The notes under the pieces are model-generated. The model did not search any database, was not told the origin of the DNA, and saw only the letters and a program-made list of their open reading frames with translations. Shown here piece after piece: positions 23,525 to 31,572 of a DNA stretch of 31,572 nt. Position 1 is the first letter of the stretch. Each line of letters starts with the position of its first letter. The position numbers and the translations under genes are program-made. This DNA comes from Methylococcaceae bacterium (GTDB lineage: Bacteria > Pseudomonadota > Gammaproteobacteria > Methylococcales > Methylomonadaceae), in the NCBI GenBank assembly GCA_021647145.1, contig JAKIVF010000029.1:1-31572 (forward strand), written 5' to 3'.

Positions 23525-24583
23525 ATGTACTGTAGTTATTATAATTTGAAATGTAAGCCATTTCAGCTTAATACTGATCCAGAGTTTTTCTTCCAAAGCT
23601 CAATGCATAAAAGTGCAATTGCATATATGCGTTATGGATTAATGCAAGGTGAAGGTTTTGTTGTTATTACTGGATTCCCTGGATTAGGGAAAACAATGCT
23701 TGTCAGGGAGTTAGTTAAAAATTTAAATGATGATGATATAGTTATTGGAGTGATGGTCTCTTCTCAGGTGGGAGCAACTGATACTCTCAGAGTTATTTCA
23801 GGTACCTTTGGATTGCCTTTTGTTGACCTTGATAAAGCAACTTTAATTGTAAATATAGAACAATTTATAAAATCTATTTCTGAAAGTGGAAAAAGGATAC
23901 TTTTAATAGTTGACGAAGCTCAGAACTTGCCAAAACAATCTTTAGAGGAATTAAGGATGCTTTCTAATTTTGAAAGAAATGGTAAGATTGTATTTCAAAC
24001 ATTTTTAGTCGGTCAAAAAGAGTTGCGGCATACTATATTTGCTCGTGATATGGATCAGTTTAAACAACGGATAGTTTCTGCATTTCAACTAAAACCGTTA
24101 AATGTATTGCAAACAAAGGAGTATATACTTTTTCGTTTGGATAAAGCAGGTTGGGATCATAATCCTGAGTTTAATGATGATATTTTTCAAAAAATTCATG
24201 ATTTTACGAATGGTGTTCCTCGTAAAATTAATACCTTATGTGATAGAATTTTATTTTATGGATATTCTTCTGAACTTGATGCTATTGATATTGAGTCGGT
24301 TAATAAAGTTATCTTTGAGTTAGAAGAAGAAATGATTGAGGATGTTGAATCTTTCAAAAAAGTGGTTTCAGATCTAGGTGGCCAGATTGGTGGTGATAAT
24401 GGAGCAGGGGATGAAGAGGATATTTATCCAATTTTATCTCATGACCAGGAAGATTCCGCTTTGGTTAGTCGAATAAGTCGAATAGAACAAAAGTTAGAGA
24501 AATTACACGCTTCTCATAGAAAAGAAAAAAAATTGTTACGTAAGACTATTATGATCCAATTAGGTATGGATGATGAAGATTAG
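23525..24583 (+). CDS. Exosortase-locus ATPase (ExeA/GspA-like, TIGR03015 type)
   Basis: A 352-residue AAA+ protein. MYCSYYNLKCKPFQLNTDPE is the family opening. Walker A is GFPGLGKT (50-57) and Walker B is LLIVDEAQNL (126-135), followed by FLVGQKELR and the helical lid to about 270. The C-terminal 80 residues are acidic, then coiled-coil (RISRIEQKLEKLHASHRKEK). It matches the putative ATPase that follows the TIGR03016 gene in exosortase-associated EPS loci. It starts 4 bases after that gene. In related loci deacetylase, FemAB-like and glycosyltransferase genes come next; here the locus stops. Confidence 0.88.
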   Translation: MYCSYYNLKCKPFQLNTDPEFFFQSSMHKSAIAYMRYGLMQGEGFVVITGFPGLGKTMLVRELVKNLNDDDIVIGVMVSSQVGATDTLRVISGTFGLPFVDLDKATLIVNIEQFIKSISESGKRILLIVDEAQNLPKQSLEELRMLSNFERNGKIVFQTFLVGQKELRHTIFARDMDQFKQRIVSAFQLKPLNVLQTKEYILFRLDKAGWDHNPEFNDDIFQKIHDFTNGVPRKINTLCDRILFYGYSSELDAIDIESVNKVIFELEEEMIEDVESFKKVVSDLGGQIGGDNGAGDEEDIYPILSHDQEDSALVSRISRIEQKLEKLHASHRKEKKLLRKTIMIQLGMDDED

Positions 24584-24640
24584 TTGAATACGGACATAAA
24601 ACCAGCGCAAGAATAGATATTATTCAACCCTTATCGGCCC

Positions 24641-25639
24641 TTAGTTAGATGGGGTCAATATTGTAATAATGGGAAAATGGTCGCTGTCGATTGAAGGACC
24701 AACCCAAGCCCGTTTTGTTGACCAAGCATTTTTATCATATAGGATGTGGTCGATACGAATCCCAATCCATTTAGAAGATTTGCTATAGCCAAAACCAGTC
24801 CCTTTTTGTGCAAAACTATTTTCAAAGTTAGCCCAGTAGGACTGATAAATTGGACTTAATTCAGTCATGTTAAAATCGCCTGCAACGATACTTAGATGAC
24901 CTTTCTTAGCTAAATTTGATGCTATGCCTGATTCTATTAACTGATGTTCAGTTACATCTTTCATTTTAGCAATCCCCTTAATAGGGTTTTTTATTAATGC
25001 TTGTATCCCTTCTCTTGGTGTTTCTAAATGCACATTGTAGAAGTCTATCATTTTAGATGGGGTATTTATTTCGACATGCATAATAAAATCCCCCCAATCC
25101 TGTAGAAATTTTCTAGATACAGCGTTTACTAATTTAAGTTTATACTTGCTTATTATGCATAAATGGCTTTCACAAACAACATTCCAGGGTGCATGACCAA
25201 AGTGATGTTTAATTTGTGCTGCTGTGGCTTCTTGAAGTGAAATAATATCAGGTTGAATATTTTTAATTAATAAAGCTATTTTTTGTGGGTCTGTCCCTTC
25301 TAAATTTGCAGATAATACTGTAAGCTTTTGAGTTTGTAATATGTCTTGATCAATAGAGTTGATGTTAAGTTTAAAACTAGAGAAGGCATAGCTTGCTAGC
25401 AGAGTAGTGATAGTTATAATAGAAGCTAAAATCCACCGCTGGGAATATAAAAGAGCAGGAAATATAAAGACCCAAGGCAAGATAATAAACCATATTGGAG
25501 TATAACAAACCAATGAAGCAAGCCAGAAAATAGATTCCGGCCAGTATTGTATTCCCAAAAGGAATAGTAAAGATAACAGATAAACAAGTGCAACTATCCT
25601 GATAGGGGTTTTAAGCGTTATGTTCATCTTTTTATTCAA
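24641..25639 (-). CDS. Membrane-anchored endonuclease/exonuclease/phosphatase-family protein
   Basis: A 332-residue protein with three N-terminal membrane helices (about 13-30, 36-60 and 68-88) and a catalytic EEP domain after 105. The conserved residues are Asn112 (VLSANLEG), Glu137 (IISLQEAT), His204 (FYNVHLETP), Asp255 and Asn257 (IVAGDFNMTE), Asp297 (RIDHILYD) and the terminal SDHFPI (Asp320-His321). The family splits phosphodiesters or phosphomonoesters in DNA, phospholipids or inositol phosphates; the substrate cannot be told from sequence. It is convergent with the ATPase gene, with only 57 bases between stops. Confidence 0.87.
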   Translation of the reverse strand: MNKKMNITLKTPIRIVALVYLLSLLFLLGIQYWPESIFWLASLVCYTPIWFIILPWVFIFPALLYSQRWILASIITITTLLASYAFSSFKLNINSIDQDILQTQKLTVLSANLEGTDPQKIALLIKNIQPDIISLQEATAAQIKHHFGHAPWNVVCESHLCIISKYKLKLVNAVSRKFLQDWGDFIMHVEINTPSKMIDFYNVHLETPREGIQALIKNPIKGIAKMKDVTEHQLIESGIASNLAKKGHLSIVAGDFNMTELSPIYQSYWANFENSFAQKGTGFGYSKSSKWIGIRIDHILYDKNAWSTKRAWVGPSIDSDHFPIITILTPSN

Positions 25640-26069
25640 GCTAGGTTAAAGTTGCGTTCGTTATTTTTAAAAAAATATTTTAATTACGAAAAATAATTGA
25701 AAATAAGGGGTAGTATTTAAGCTGCATTAAAAGAAAAAAGTCAAATTTGACCTTGCCCAGTATACCATTTTATTATTTTGTGTTTTAAGTTGCGTGGTTT
25801 GTTTAACAAACCAAATTTGTTCAAATATTTTGACTTTGGTTTCTTGGGTAACTTAATATCCTATCAATCTTACTTGGGTTATCTATCATTAGTTATTTTT
25901 ATTATACATTTTACTATGCGACCAATGTTGTATCACTAAAGATTAACCGTTGTCCGACTGATTCTAGGTTGCTAAAGAAAAAAATCAAATAAGGTTTAAA
26001 ACAGCTGCTTTATTTTATTTTTAACATAAGGTTATAATGAGATTTTACAATTATTCATAAGGAGTAGAT
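25640..26069. promoter_or_regulatory. 430-base divergent control region with two palindromes
   Basis: No gene is visible. The interval must hold promoters for the minus-strand EEP gene and the plus-strand DUF533 gene. It contains the perfect 10-bp palindrome TCAAATTTGA (25741-25750) and the perfect 8-bp inverted repeat GGTTTGTT-T-AACAAACC (25796-25812), both of operator type. Confidence 0.5.
26033..26038 (+). promoter_or_regulatory. Probable -10 element of the DUF533 gene
   Basis: A perfect TATAAT stands 31 bases before the ATG. The region 16-18 bases upstream is T-rich and gives only a weak -35 (TTTATT). A strong ribosome site (TAAGGAG, 26058-26064) follows, 5 bases from the start. Confidence 0.5.
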
Positions 26070-26759
26070 ATGAATGCTCAACAAATTTTAGATGCATTAC
26101 TTAATTCTGGAAAAGAATTAGCTGAGAAAGGGAAGACTTTAGCTGAAGCTAAGTTGAATGTTCCTGATGACCCAGAAAAGCGTGAAGCAATGCTAACTGG
26201 TGCTGGAAAAGGTGCGTTGGCAGCAGGTGCTTTAGCAGTCTTACTGGGTACTGGTACTGGGCGCAAATTAACAGGGGCCACGCTTAAACTTGGTAGTCTT
26301 GCTGCCATTGGTGGTGTAGCTTATAAAGCGTTTGAAAACTGGAAGAGTCAGCAATCTGATAGTCAGATCGTTAGTGTGGAAAAAACGGCAGATCAACTAA
26401 CGGGTGAAGCAAGTGAAAACCGTAGTAGAGCAATCATTAGAGCGATGATTGCTTCCGCAAAAGCTGATGGTCATATTGATACGGAAGAAAGAAAAATTAT
26501 TTCTCAACATGCTGAGAAGCTTGGGCTAGAATCTTCAGTTGCTACTTTTATTAAAGATGAACTAACAACTCCTTTGAATGTTAAAGAAGTTGCTGCTGGG
26601 GCTGATTCGCCTGAAGCAGCTGCAGAAATTTATCTGGTTTCTATGATGACACTTAATTTGGATAATGATAAAGAGCGTGAATATCTTGCTCAATTAGCTC
26701 AAGCACTTGAGCTGGCTCCAGATTTAATTGCTGAACTGGAACAGCAAGCAACAGCTTAA
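26070..26759 (+). CDS. yebE: DUF533 / TerB-like inner-membrane-associated protein (YebE type)
   Basis: A 229-residue protein. The N-terminus is a charged helix, then a G/A-rich hydrophobic segment (about 48-87, with LAAGALAVLLGTGTGRKL and LKLGSLAAIGGVAYKAF). The C-terminal half (about 117-225) is a helical TerB-like domain: RAIIRAMIASAKADGHIDTE, then AAEIYLVSMMTLNLDNDKER and a final helix. This is the DUF533 family of E. coli YebE, an envelope-stress-linked protein of unknown function. It has its own promoter and terminator, so it is a single-gene unit. Confidence 0.88.
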   Translation: MNAQQILDALLNSGKELAEKGKTLAEAKLNVPDDPEKREAMLTGAGKGALAAGALAVLLGTGTGRKLTGATLKLGSLAAIGGVAYKAFENWKSQQSDSQIVSVEKTADQLTGEASENRSRAIIRAMIASAKADGHIDTEERKIISQHAEKLGLESSVATFIKDELTTPLNVKEVAAGADSPEAAAEIYLVSMMTLNLDNDKEREYLAQLAQALELAPDLIAELEQQATA

Positions 26760-26825
26760 TTCATTCATTATTAAAAAAAAGAATGAAGACTTATTGTCTT
26801 CTAGGTAGTATTGAATCTTCATATA

Positions 26826-26852
26826 AAAGGCACTGTAAAGTGCCTTTTTTAT
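26826..26852 (+). terminator. Rho-independent terminator after the DUF533 gene
   Basis: AAGGCACT / AGTGCCTT stem with a 3-4-base loop, followed by TTTTT. Confidence 0.88.
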
Positions 26853-26875
26853 TTAATCTTAAAGAGTGGTATTAG

Positions 26876-28669
26876 GTGGCAGAGAATTTTCAGCAATATT
26901 TTTTATTAGGTGAGGTTTTTTACTCAAAAGACCGAAGAACTAGTATTCTTGAGCTCTACACGGGTGAAGTTTATGTTGTTGAGTTTTTTTCTGATATACC
27001 TAAGTTATTTGATGGACACATTGTTCAGTTTGTTTTAACAAAAGGTATACCAAAACAAATAACGATACTCGCTTTTAGTGGGAGTGCTAAAGCACAATTG
27101 TATAAAATTGCGGCTGAAAAAAAATTGATGCCATTTTTTTCTTTGGCGATTCAAGACGAAGTGAAACAGGTTCTTGACAATACAGGGATAAACGACCCTG
27201 AGCTGGATGATATGGAAACACTGGCATTTTGCACTATTGATGGTGAAGATACTCTGGACCTTGATCAGGCTTTACAGGTTGAAAAAATAGAGACTGGGTT
27301 CGTCGTTAGGTATGCAATAGCAGATGCTGCTTATTATATTAGACCTGGTTCAGCATTGTTTGAAGAAGCATTGAAAAGAGGAACAAGTTATTATTTACCT
27401 GGATTAATGATCCCAATGTTGCCTCGTGAGCTATGTGTGGATGTGATTTCCTTAAATGAAAATGTCTCTCGACGAGCCGTAATATTTGAGACTATATTAG
27501 ATCAAAATGGTTGTCATACAAAGACAACTATTATTCGTGCAAGGATAAGGAGTCGAGGCAAACTTTCCTTTAAAGAAGTGGAAGATTTTTTGAGCGAACC
27601 TTTAAAATTAATTAGAAACGATGAACGTTTATCTGAAAGTCTTAGATATTTTAAAGAAGTGGGTTTGCTTAGGTTAAGACTTGCTGAAGAGCGAAATATT
27701 GCCCGCTTTCACCGAACAGAAGTCAATGTTAAGCTTGGACAGGGTGGTTTTGTTTTTAATTTATTAGATAATGTTAGAAATGAGGTTGAGCTCTATAATG
27801 AACAATTTTCTTTGCTCTGTAATATAGCAGGAGCCAGGTTGTTGGTTGAGAGAAGTGACATTTTTACAAAATTTATTCAGCCAATTTATAAAATACACCC
27901 CCCTCCATCAGACAAAAAAATAAAAGAATTTGAAAATGTAATTAGTCAATTAATTAAAGTTCATAAATTAAAAACGGAGCTTTGGCATTGGCGACAGACT
28001 GGAGATCAAACCTTATCTGATTATTTAAAAAAGCTTCCTCAAAAGGGAGCTGATAGTAGAATTTCACAGGCTATTCATCGGCAAGCCTTGCTAATAAATA
28101 CTCGGTCTTCTTTTTCAGAACAACCTGGACGACACTATGGTGTGGGTGCAGATGTTTATGCAAGATTTTCTGCCCCAATGAGAGAAATTGTAGGTGTTTT
28201 TTTGCATAAAGAGTTAATAGAAAAAATAATGGGTTGTGACTTAAATTGTTCAGAAGAGCAAGATGAGGTACTTAGACAGCAGATAATTCAAGCGGCTAAT
28301 CGAGCTAAAGGAATTCAAAGACAATTAACTAATGAAGCAAATTTATTAGTTTTAGATCAAGTTTTTAGCATTGATTTTGAAAAAGAAGAAATTTTTTTAC
28401 GCAAAGGAACAGTAATAGGACTTGGGCGTGATAAGCTTTATATTTTACTCGATGATATATCAATTGAAATAAAACTATATGTTCAACCGCTAGCGGCGTT
28501 TTGGAAAATACCATTAGAAATTGACATTGGCCAATTATCGTTAATCAATAGTGACAACCAACAATGCTTGGTAAGTCTCGGTGATGAAGTTGATATATTT
28601 GTTTCGGATAAAGATCAAAAAAAACATCGTTGGATTTTTTCAATTGATCAACCTGTAAAAAGACATTAA
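26876..28669 (+). CDS. Divergent RNB-domain (RNase II-type) ribonuclease
   Basis: A 597-residue protein of the RNase II/R superfamily, 3'-5' exoribonucleases. The RNB domain starts at AFCTIDGEDTLDLDQALQV: Asp122, Asp128 and Asp130 match E. coli RNase II Asp201, 207 and 209, but Gln131 replaces the fourth metal ligand Asp210. Further family blocks are YAIADAAYYIRPGSALFEEA, YYLPGLMIPMLPRELCVDVI and ARFSAPMREIVGVFLHKEL. The last has the conserved SPIR-type arginine (Arg436) but E-I-V-G instead of the usual R-Y-x-D. A short cold-shock-like part precedes it and an S1-like beta part follows (about 505-590). The start is GTG. It forms a unit with the DUF389 gene 12 bases downstream. Confidence 0.85.
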   Translation: MAENFQQYFLLGEVFYSKDRRTSILELYTGEVYVVEFFSDIPKLFDGHIVQFVLTKGIPKQITILAFSGSAKAQLYKIAAEKKLMPFFSLAIQDEVKQVLDNTGINDPELDDMETLAFCTIDGEDTLDLDQALQVEKIETGFVVRYAIADAAYYIRPGSALFEEALKRGTSYYLPGLMIPMLPRELCVDVISLNENVSRRAVIFETILDQNGCHTKTTIIRARIRSRGKLSFKEVEDFLSEPLKLIRNDERLSESLRYFKEVGLLRLRLAEERNIARFHRTEVNVKLGQGGFVFNLLDNVRNEVELYNEQFSLLCNIAGARLLVERSDIFTKFIQPIYKIHPPPSDKKIKEFENVISQLIKVHKLKTELWHWRQTGDQTLSDYLKKLPQKGADSRISQAIHRQALLINTRSSFSEQPGRHYGVGADVYARFSAPMREIVGVFLHKELIEKIMGCDLNCSEEQDEVLRQQIIQAANRAKGIQRQLTNEANLLVLDQVFSIDFEKEEIFLRKGTVIGLGRDKLYILLDDISIEIKLYVQPLAAFWKIPLEIDIGQLSLINSDNQQCLVSLGDEVDIFVSDKDQKKHRWIFSIDQPVKRH

Positions 28670-28681
28670 TAGCTTAAGATT

Positions 28682-30607
28682 ATGAATAAACTTACAAAAA
28701 TATATCTTATCTATTCTTCTATAGTAGAAGATAAACTGGAGATGGTTAGTCAGCATAAATTCATTGTAGAACAAGAGATTGAAATAAGAAATATAAAGCT
28801 GGCAGAAATGTCTTCTATCCATATTCATGAAGGTTTAAATCATGCGTTACTATGGGTTGAACAGAAAGATTATCCTCAAGCTCTACAAATTGCTTATCAG
28901 AAAAAAATGTCACTTGGGTTTCTGCCCGTTAATGGTGATAAACCATCGCAATTTATAAATAACTTGGATTTGCCCGATAAATTTAATGATTGCTTGGAAG
29001 AAGCTTTGCATGAAGAACCTTTTCCTATGGACTTGATTGAATGTAATGGTGAAATTGTTATTAATGGTGTCAATCTGGAAAACCAAACGACAATGGCTGA
29101 GTTTATTGGCGATAGTGATGAGTGCACAGGAATTAATAAAATTAAATTTCGGTTTAAACGATTGTTACATGCGTTTTCATTGACGCCACACCCAGTCACT
29201 TTTATCACAGGAAAAGGAAAAACTATTTCAACAGCTATTACCGGAATGGTATTACTAGATTTTCACAAACAAGGCGCCTTATTAAATCAGTTTAAAGATT
29301 CTATTTCATTACGGGATCATCGTATTTCTGTCGTATTGTTTGCTCCACAATCTATTTTGTCGTATTTACATTTAACTTCATCAGATTTTATATCATCTAA
29401 AAAGAAGGGGCTTTCTCAACAGGTAGGCTATATTCGAACCGAATCATTGGCGATTAAAACATCAGTTGATACCCACTATTTGGTTAATAATAAACCAATA
29501 ACGACCAAAGAGTTAAGCCTTAAAACACTGAGTGATGGTCTTTTTGTTAATGCAGGAGAAGCATTTAGAGAAAGACAACAATTTACAGATGATAAGGAAA
29601 ATATCAGTTGTGAGCATTTGCCTCAGCAGGAAGACAGAGTTAAATATTTAAGTGAAACTTTACCTTTTTTTCCACATGCAGTGGAGTCAGATTTTAAAGA
29701 ACTATTTCTTAATTTAAAAGAAAGTGCCAGTATGAACAGTACCTATATTTTATTAATGGTACTGAGTTCATTATTGGCAACCTTAGGGTTATTTCTCAAT
29801 AGTCCTTCTATTGTTATTGGAGCAATGGTCTTAGCCCCCTTAATGTCTCCAATTATTTCTGTATCAATGGGGATGCTGCGTTCAAATACAGAATTAAGCA
29901 AGCAAGCATTTTTAACTTTATTTGTGGGAATGTTTACAGCTTTATCATTATCTGCGTTGATGGCTTATTTATTACCTTTTCAAGAATTGACAAATGAAAT
30001 TGAAGGTCGCCTGAATCCTTCTACATTAGATTTGTTAGTCGCTGTTTTGTCAGGAATAGCAGGAGCATTTGCAAATGTGAAAGAAAATGTTGCCAAGAGT
30101 TTGCCTGGGGTTGCAATAGCGGTGGCACTAGTCCCTCCTTTATGTGTGTCAGGGATTGGTATTGGGTGGTTAAATTATGAAGTTTTCTACGGTGCTATGT
30201 TACTTTTTTTAACTAATTTAACAGGTATCATTATGGCTGCCGGTATATCCTTTATGATTTTGGGTTTCGCACCCTTTTCAAGAGCAAAAAAAGGGATATT
30301 TATTTCATTTTTTTTAGTGGCTATTATTTCTGTTCCTTTATTTCTTTCTTTTGAAAAAATGCAAAAAATGGCTGAAGTTAAAAAACAACTACGCAGTCAA
30401 AACTATGAAATTTCTGGTCATGTATTACAATTACGCAATATTAAATTAAGGGTAGGAACTCCTTTAAGAATAAGTGCTGATTTATTAAGCACGCAGATGC
30501 TTGACGCTAAAGTACTGACACAGTTTGAACGTTTTTTATCTGACCAGTTGAAACAACCAGTGAAAGTGAATTTTTCAGTCCATATGGTGACAGGACATAA
30601 TTTTTAA
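28682..30607 (+). CDS. DUF389 (TIGR00341) membrane protein with N-terminal diacylglycerol-kinase-like domain
   Basis: A 641-residue two-part protein. The C-terminal part (about 350-555) is the DUF389 membrane domain: SPSIVIGAMVLAPLMSPIIS, then LSGIAGAFANVKENVAKSLP and GVAIAVALVPPLCVSGIGIG, in about six helices, followed by an 80-residue soluble tail. The N-terminal part (1-295) resembles lipid/diacylglycerol kinases: KKMSLGFLPVNGDKPSQFIN, FPMDLIECNGEIVINGVNLE, and the closing IRTESLAIKTSVDTHYLVNN-type beta sandwich ending LFVNAGEAF. The ATP-binding GGDGT motif is absent, so kinase activity is doubtful and a ligand-sensing role is more likely. Function is unknown. Confidence 0.8.
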   Translation: MNKLTKIYLIYSSIVEDKLEMVSQHKFIVEQEIEIRNIKLAEMSSIHIHEGLNHALLWVEQKDYPQALQIAYQKKMSLGFLPVNGDKPSQFINNLDLPDKFNDCLEEALHEEPFPMDLIECNGEIVINGVNLENQTTMAEFIGDSDECTGINKIKFRFKRLLHAFSLTPHPVTFITGKGKTISTAITGMVLLDFHKQGALLNQFKDSISLRDHRISVVLFAPQSILSYLHLTSSDFISSKKKGLSQQVGYIRTESLAIKTSVDTHYLVNNKPITTKELSLKTLSDGLFVNAGEAFRERQQFTDDKENISCEHLPQQEDRVKYLSETLPFFPHAVESDFKELFLNLKESASMNSTYILLMVLSSLLATLGLFLNSPSIVIGAMVLAPLMSPIISVSMGMLRSNTELSKQAFLTLFVGMFTALSLSALMAYLLPFQELTNEIEGRLNPSTLDLLVAVLSGIAGAFANVKENVAKSLPGVAIAVALVPPLCVSGIGIGWLNYEVFYGAMLLFLTNLTGIIMAAGISFMILGFAPFSRAKKGIFISFFLVAIISVPLFLSFEKMQKMAEVKKQLRSQNYEISGHVLQLRNIKLRVGTPLRISADLLSTQMLDAKVLTQFERFLSDQLKQPVKVNFSVHMVTGHNF

Positions 30608-30942
30608 GTTTTTTATAAATTATTGCTTTTATTATAATTGTTGGATTTGGAAAAATAACTATAAAATTAAATTATCTATTTTTTTTAGCTCTCTTAAGAC
30701 AACTTAACCTGAAAAATTCAATGAACTTAGTTGCTTGTCGTGGTAGATATTGATGATTTGGAATACTCATGATTATGAACTAGCCTTTTCAAAGGCTATT
30801 GTAATAATAGAGCAATTAGTTGCTTTAGTCATTAATGAAATTGCAATATAAAGCTCTACACTTAAATTTGTTCAAGTCGTGGATATTGTCGATAACAAAT
30901 ACGTTCCAGAATGATGGCAAATATGTATTGATATTGGTAAAC
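30608..30942. other. 335-base interval without genes
   Basis: No coding frame or clear terminator is seen. The only structure is TAGCCTTT-TC-AAAGGCTA (30781-30798), an 8-bp stem with a 2-base centre and no T-run after it. Confidence 0.5.
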
Positions 30943-31269
30943 TTATTTTTGTTCTCTAAATGGTTTTAAAAAAAAGATAATCACACCAAGAATAATAATT
31001 CCAAAGAAAATTGCTAGCCCAGTTTCATCTTCTTTTGATACCGCGTGACTCTTTCTAGCTCTGAGTTTCGAAGCAGAGGTTGTGCTATCAAATGAATCAT
31101 TTATTTTAAGTTTTTCGGGGTTTTTATTATCATTTGAAGTGATTATTATTTTGTCAGATGAGGTTGGCTTGTTTTTATTTTTTTCTGTCGGTGTTTCGAT
31201 AGCACTCGAGAAAGGGCTAGCAAATAGGAATATGATAAATAAATTTATTAAAATGGTATTTCTTTTCAT
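30943..31269 (-). CDS. Small exported membrane protein of unknown function
   Basis: A 108-residue protein. MKRNTILINLFIIFLFASPF is a signal peptide or first membrane segment, probably cleaved near SSA|IETP. A polar, lysine- and serine-rich low-complexity stretch follows (about 26-80, with KNKNKPTSSDKIIITSNDNK). One membrane helix (TGLAIFFGIIILGVIIFFL, about 83-101) precedes a short basic end. No catalytic motif is visible and I do not recognise the family. The clear signal/helix architecture supports a real gene although it stands alone. Confidence 0.6.
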   Translation of the reverse strand: MKRNTILINLFIIFLFASPFSSAIETPTEKNKNKPTSSDKIIITSNDNKNPEKLKINDSFDSTTSASKLRARKSHAVSKEDETGLAIFFGIIILGVIIFFLKPFREQK

Positions 31270-31305
31270 TTTTCAGATGACCTGCTTTTATTAATAAAAA
31301 GGGTT

Positions 31306-31423
31306 AGAGTTCACATGTTTGCTGAACTTCTTGGAAAAGATACTCAATATATTGATCAATAGAATGATCATTAAAATGGTCTATTTCCTTGTTCATAAGG
31401 CCTTTCACAAAGCCTCTCCACAT
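31306..31423 (-). CDS. Small open reading frame, hypothetical
   Basis: A frame of about 38 residues from an ATG at 31423: MWRGFVKGLMNKEIDHFNDH and onward to EVQQTCEL. The amino-acid use looks protein-like (helical, acidic), and an AAGAAAAG stretch precedes the start. It may be the tail of a decayed gene whose upstream part is in another frame, because an ATG at about 31460 opens a short overlapping frame. No family is recognised. Confidence 0.25.
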
Positions 31424-31467
31424 ATCTTTTCTTCTTTGTAAAAGACATCAGTGTTCCCATATAGTCC

Positions 31468-31572
31468 CTACCCAGGAACTAACCGAGCCATCAAGGTACA
31501 CATAAGGTCAGCCAGCGGTTTTCCGGTGATGATTGCATTTTGAACGGCTCGAATAGTATATGAGCTGATACG
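31468..31572 (-). CDS. C-terminal fragment of an unidentified protein (runs off the window)
   Basis: The minus-strand frame from the window edge to the TAG at 31470-31468 gives 34 residues: ISSYTIRAVQNAIITGKPLA, then DLMCTLMARLVPG. It is open without interruption while the other two minus frames look less protein-like. Local G+C content is higher than in the neighbouring sequence. It could be the end of a mobile-element protein, but I do not recognise it. Confidence 0.3.
   Translation of the reverse strand, partial: RISSYTIRAVQNAIITGKPLADLMCTLMARLVPG

Overview
The window looks like a metagenome-derived contig from an A+T-rich gammaproteobacterium. The evidence for this is the E. coli-like order ypjD (divergent) / ffh / rpsP-rimM-trmD-rplS, the flagellin-flaG-fliD-fliS-fliT order, a XerD recombinase, and an exosortase/VPLPA-CTERM exopolysaccharide locus of the kind found in aquatic gammaproteobacteria, methanotrophs among them. 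The species cannot be named from the sequence. The first ~360 bases do not belong: they are visibly richer in G+C and carry, on the minus strand, the end of a TonB-family protein and the start of a second gene that resembles Verrucomicrobia-type TonB-linked TPR genes. They meet the interior of a flagellin gene with no flagellin start, so an assembly chimera is the simplest reading.

Layout. 1-359: foreign fragment. 361-4767: filament genes (5'-truncated flagellin, flaG, fliD cap, fliS and fliT-like chaperones, a YjfB-like small motility protein). 4883-5680 (minus): ypjD. 5782-9499: signal recognition particle ffh, then the ribosomal protein / rRNA and tRNA processing operon. 9620-12649: ogt (DNA repair), xerD (chromosome dimer resolution), an LpxA-family acyltransferase overlapping a HAD hydrolase gene. 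12650-13524: a long gene-free stretch with palindromes, a tandem repeat and a minus-strand terminator that suggests a small RNA.

13525-24583 is the most distinctive region: a small secreted protein with a TPLPA-type C-terminal sorting signal, a fused exosortase-EpsI protein (XrtD type), the large TPR lipoprotein PrsT, and then outer-membrane export lipoprotein, chain-length protein, tyrosine autokinase, outer-membrane TIGR03016-type protein and XrtA-locus ATPase. Together they form the export and length-control half of an exopolysaccharide pathway plus a sorting enzyme for surface proteins. No glycosyltransferase is present, so the sugar-assembly half must lie elsewhere. The locus is interrupted by two intergenic repeat structures: a short degenerate element also found upstream of rpsP, and a perfect 38-bp inverted repeat between the chain-length and kinase genes.

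24641-31572: a convergent membrane-anchored endonuclease/exonuclease/phosphatase-family protein, a YebE-like DUF533 protein, a two-gene unit of a divergent RNase II-type protein and a DUF389 membrane protein fused to a diacylglycerol-kinase-like domain, a small single-span membrane protein, and an unidentified gene fragment at the right edge.
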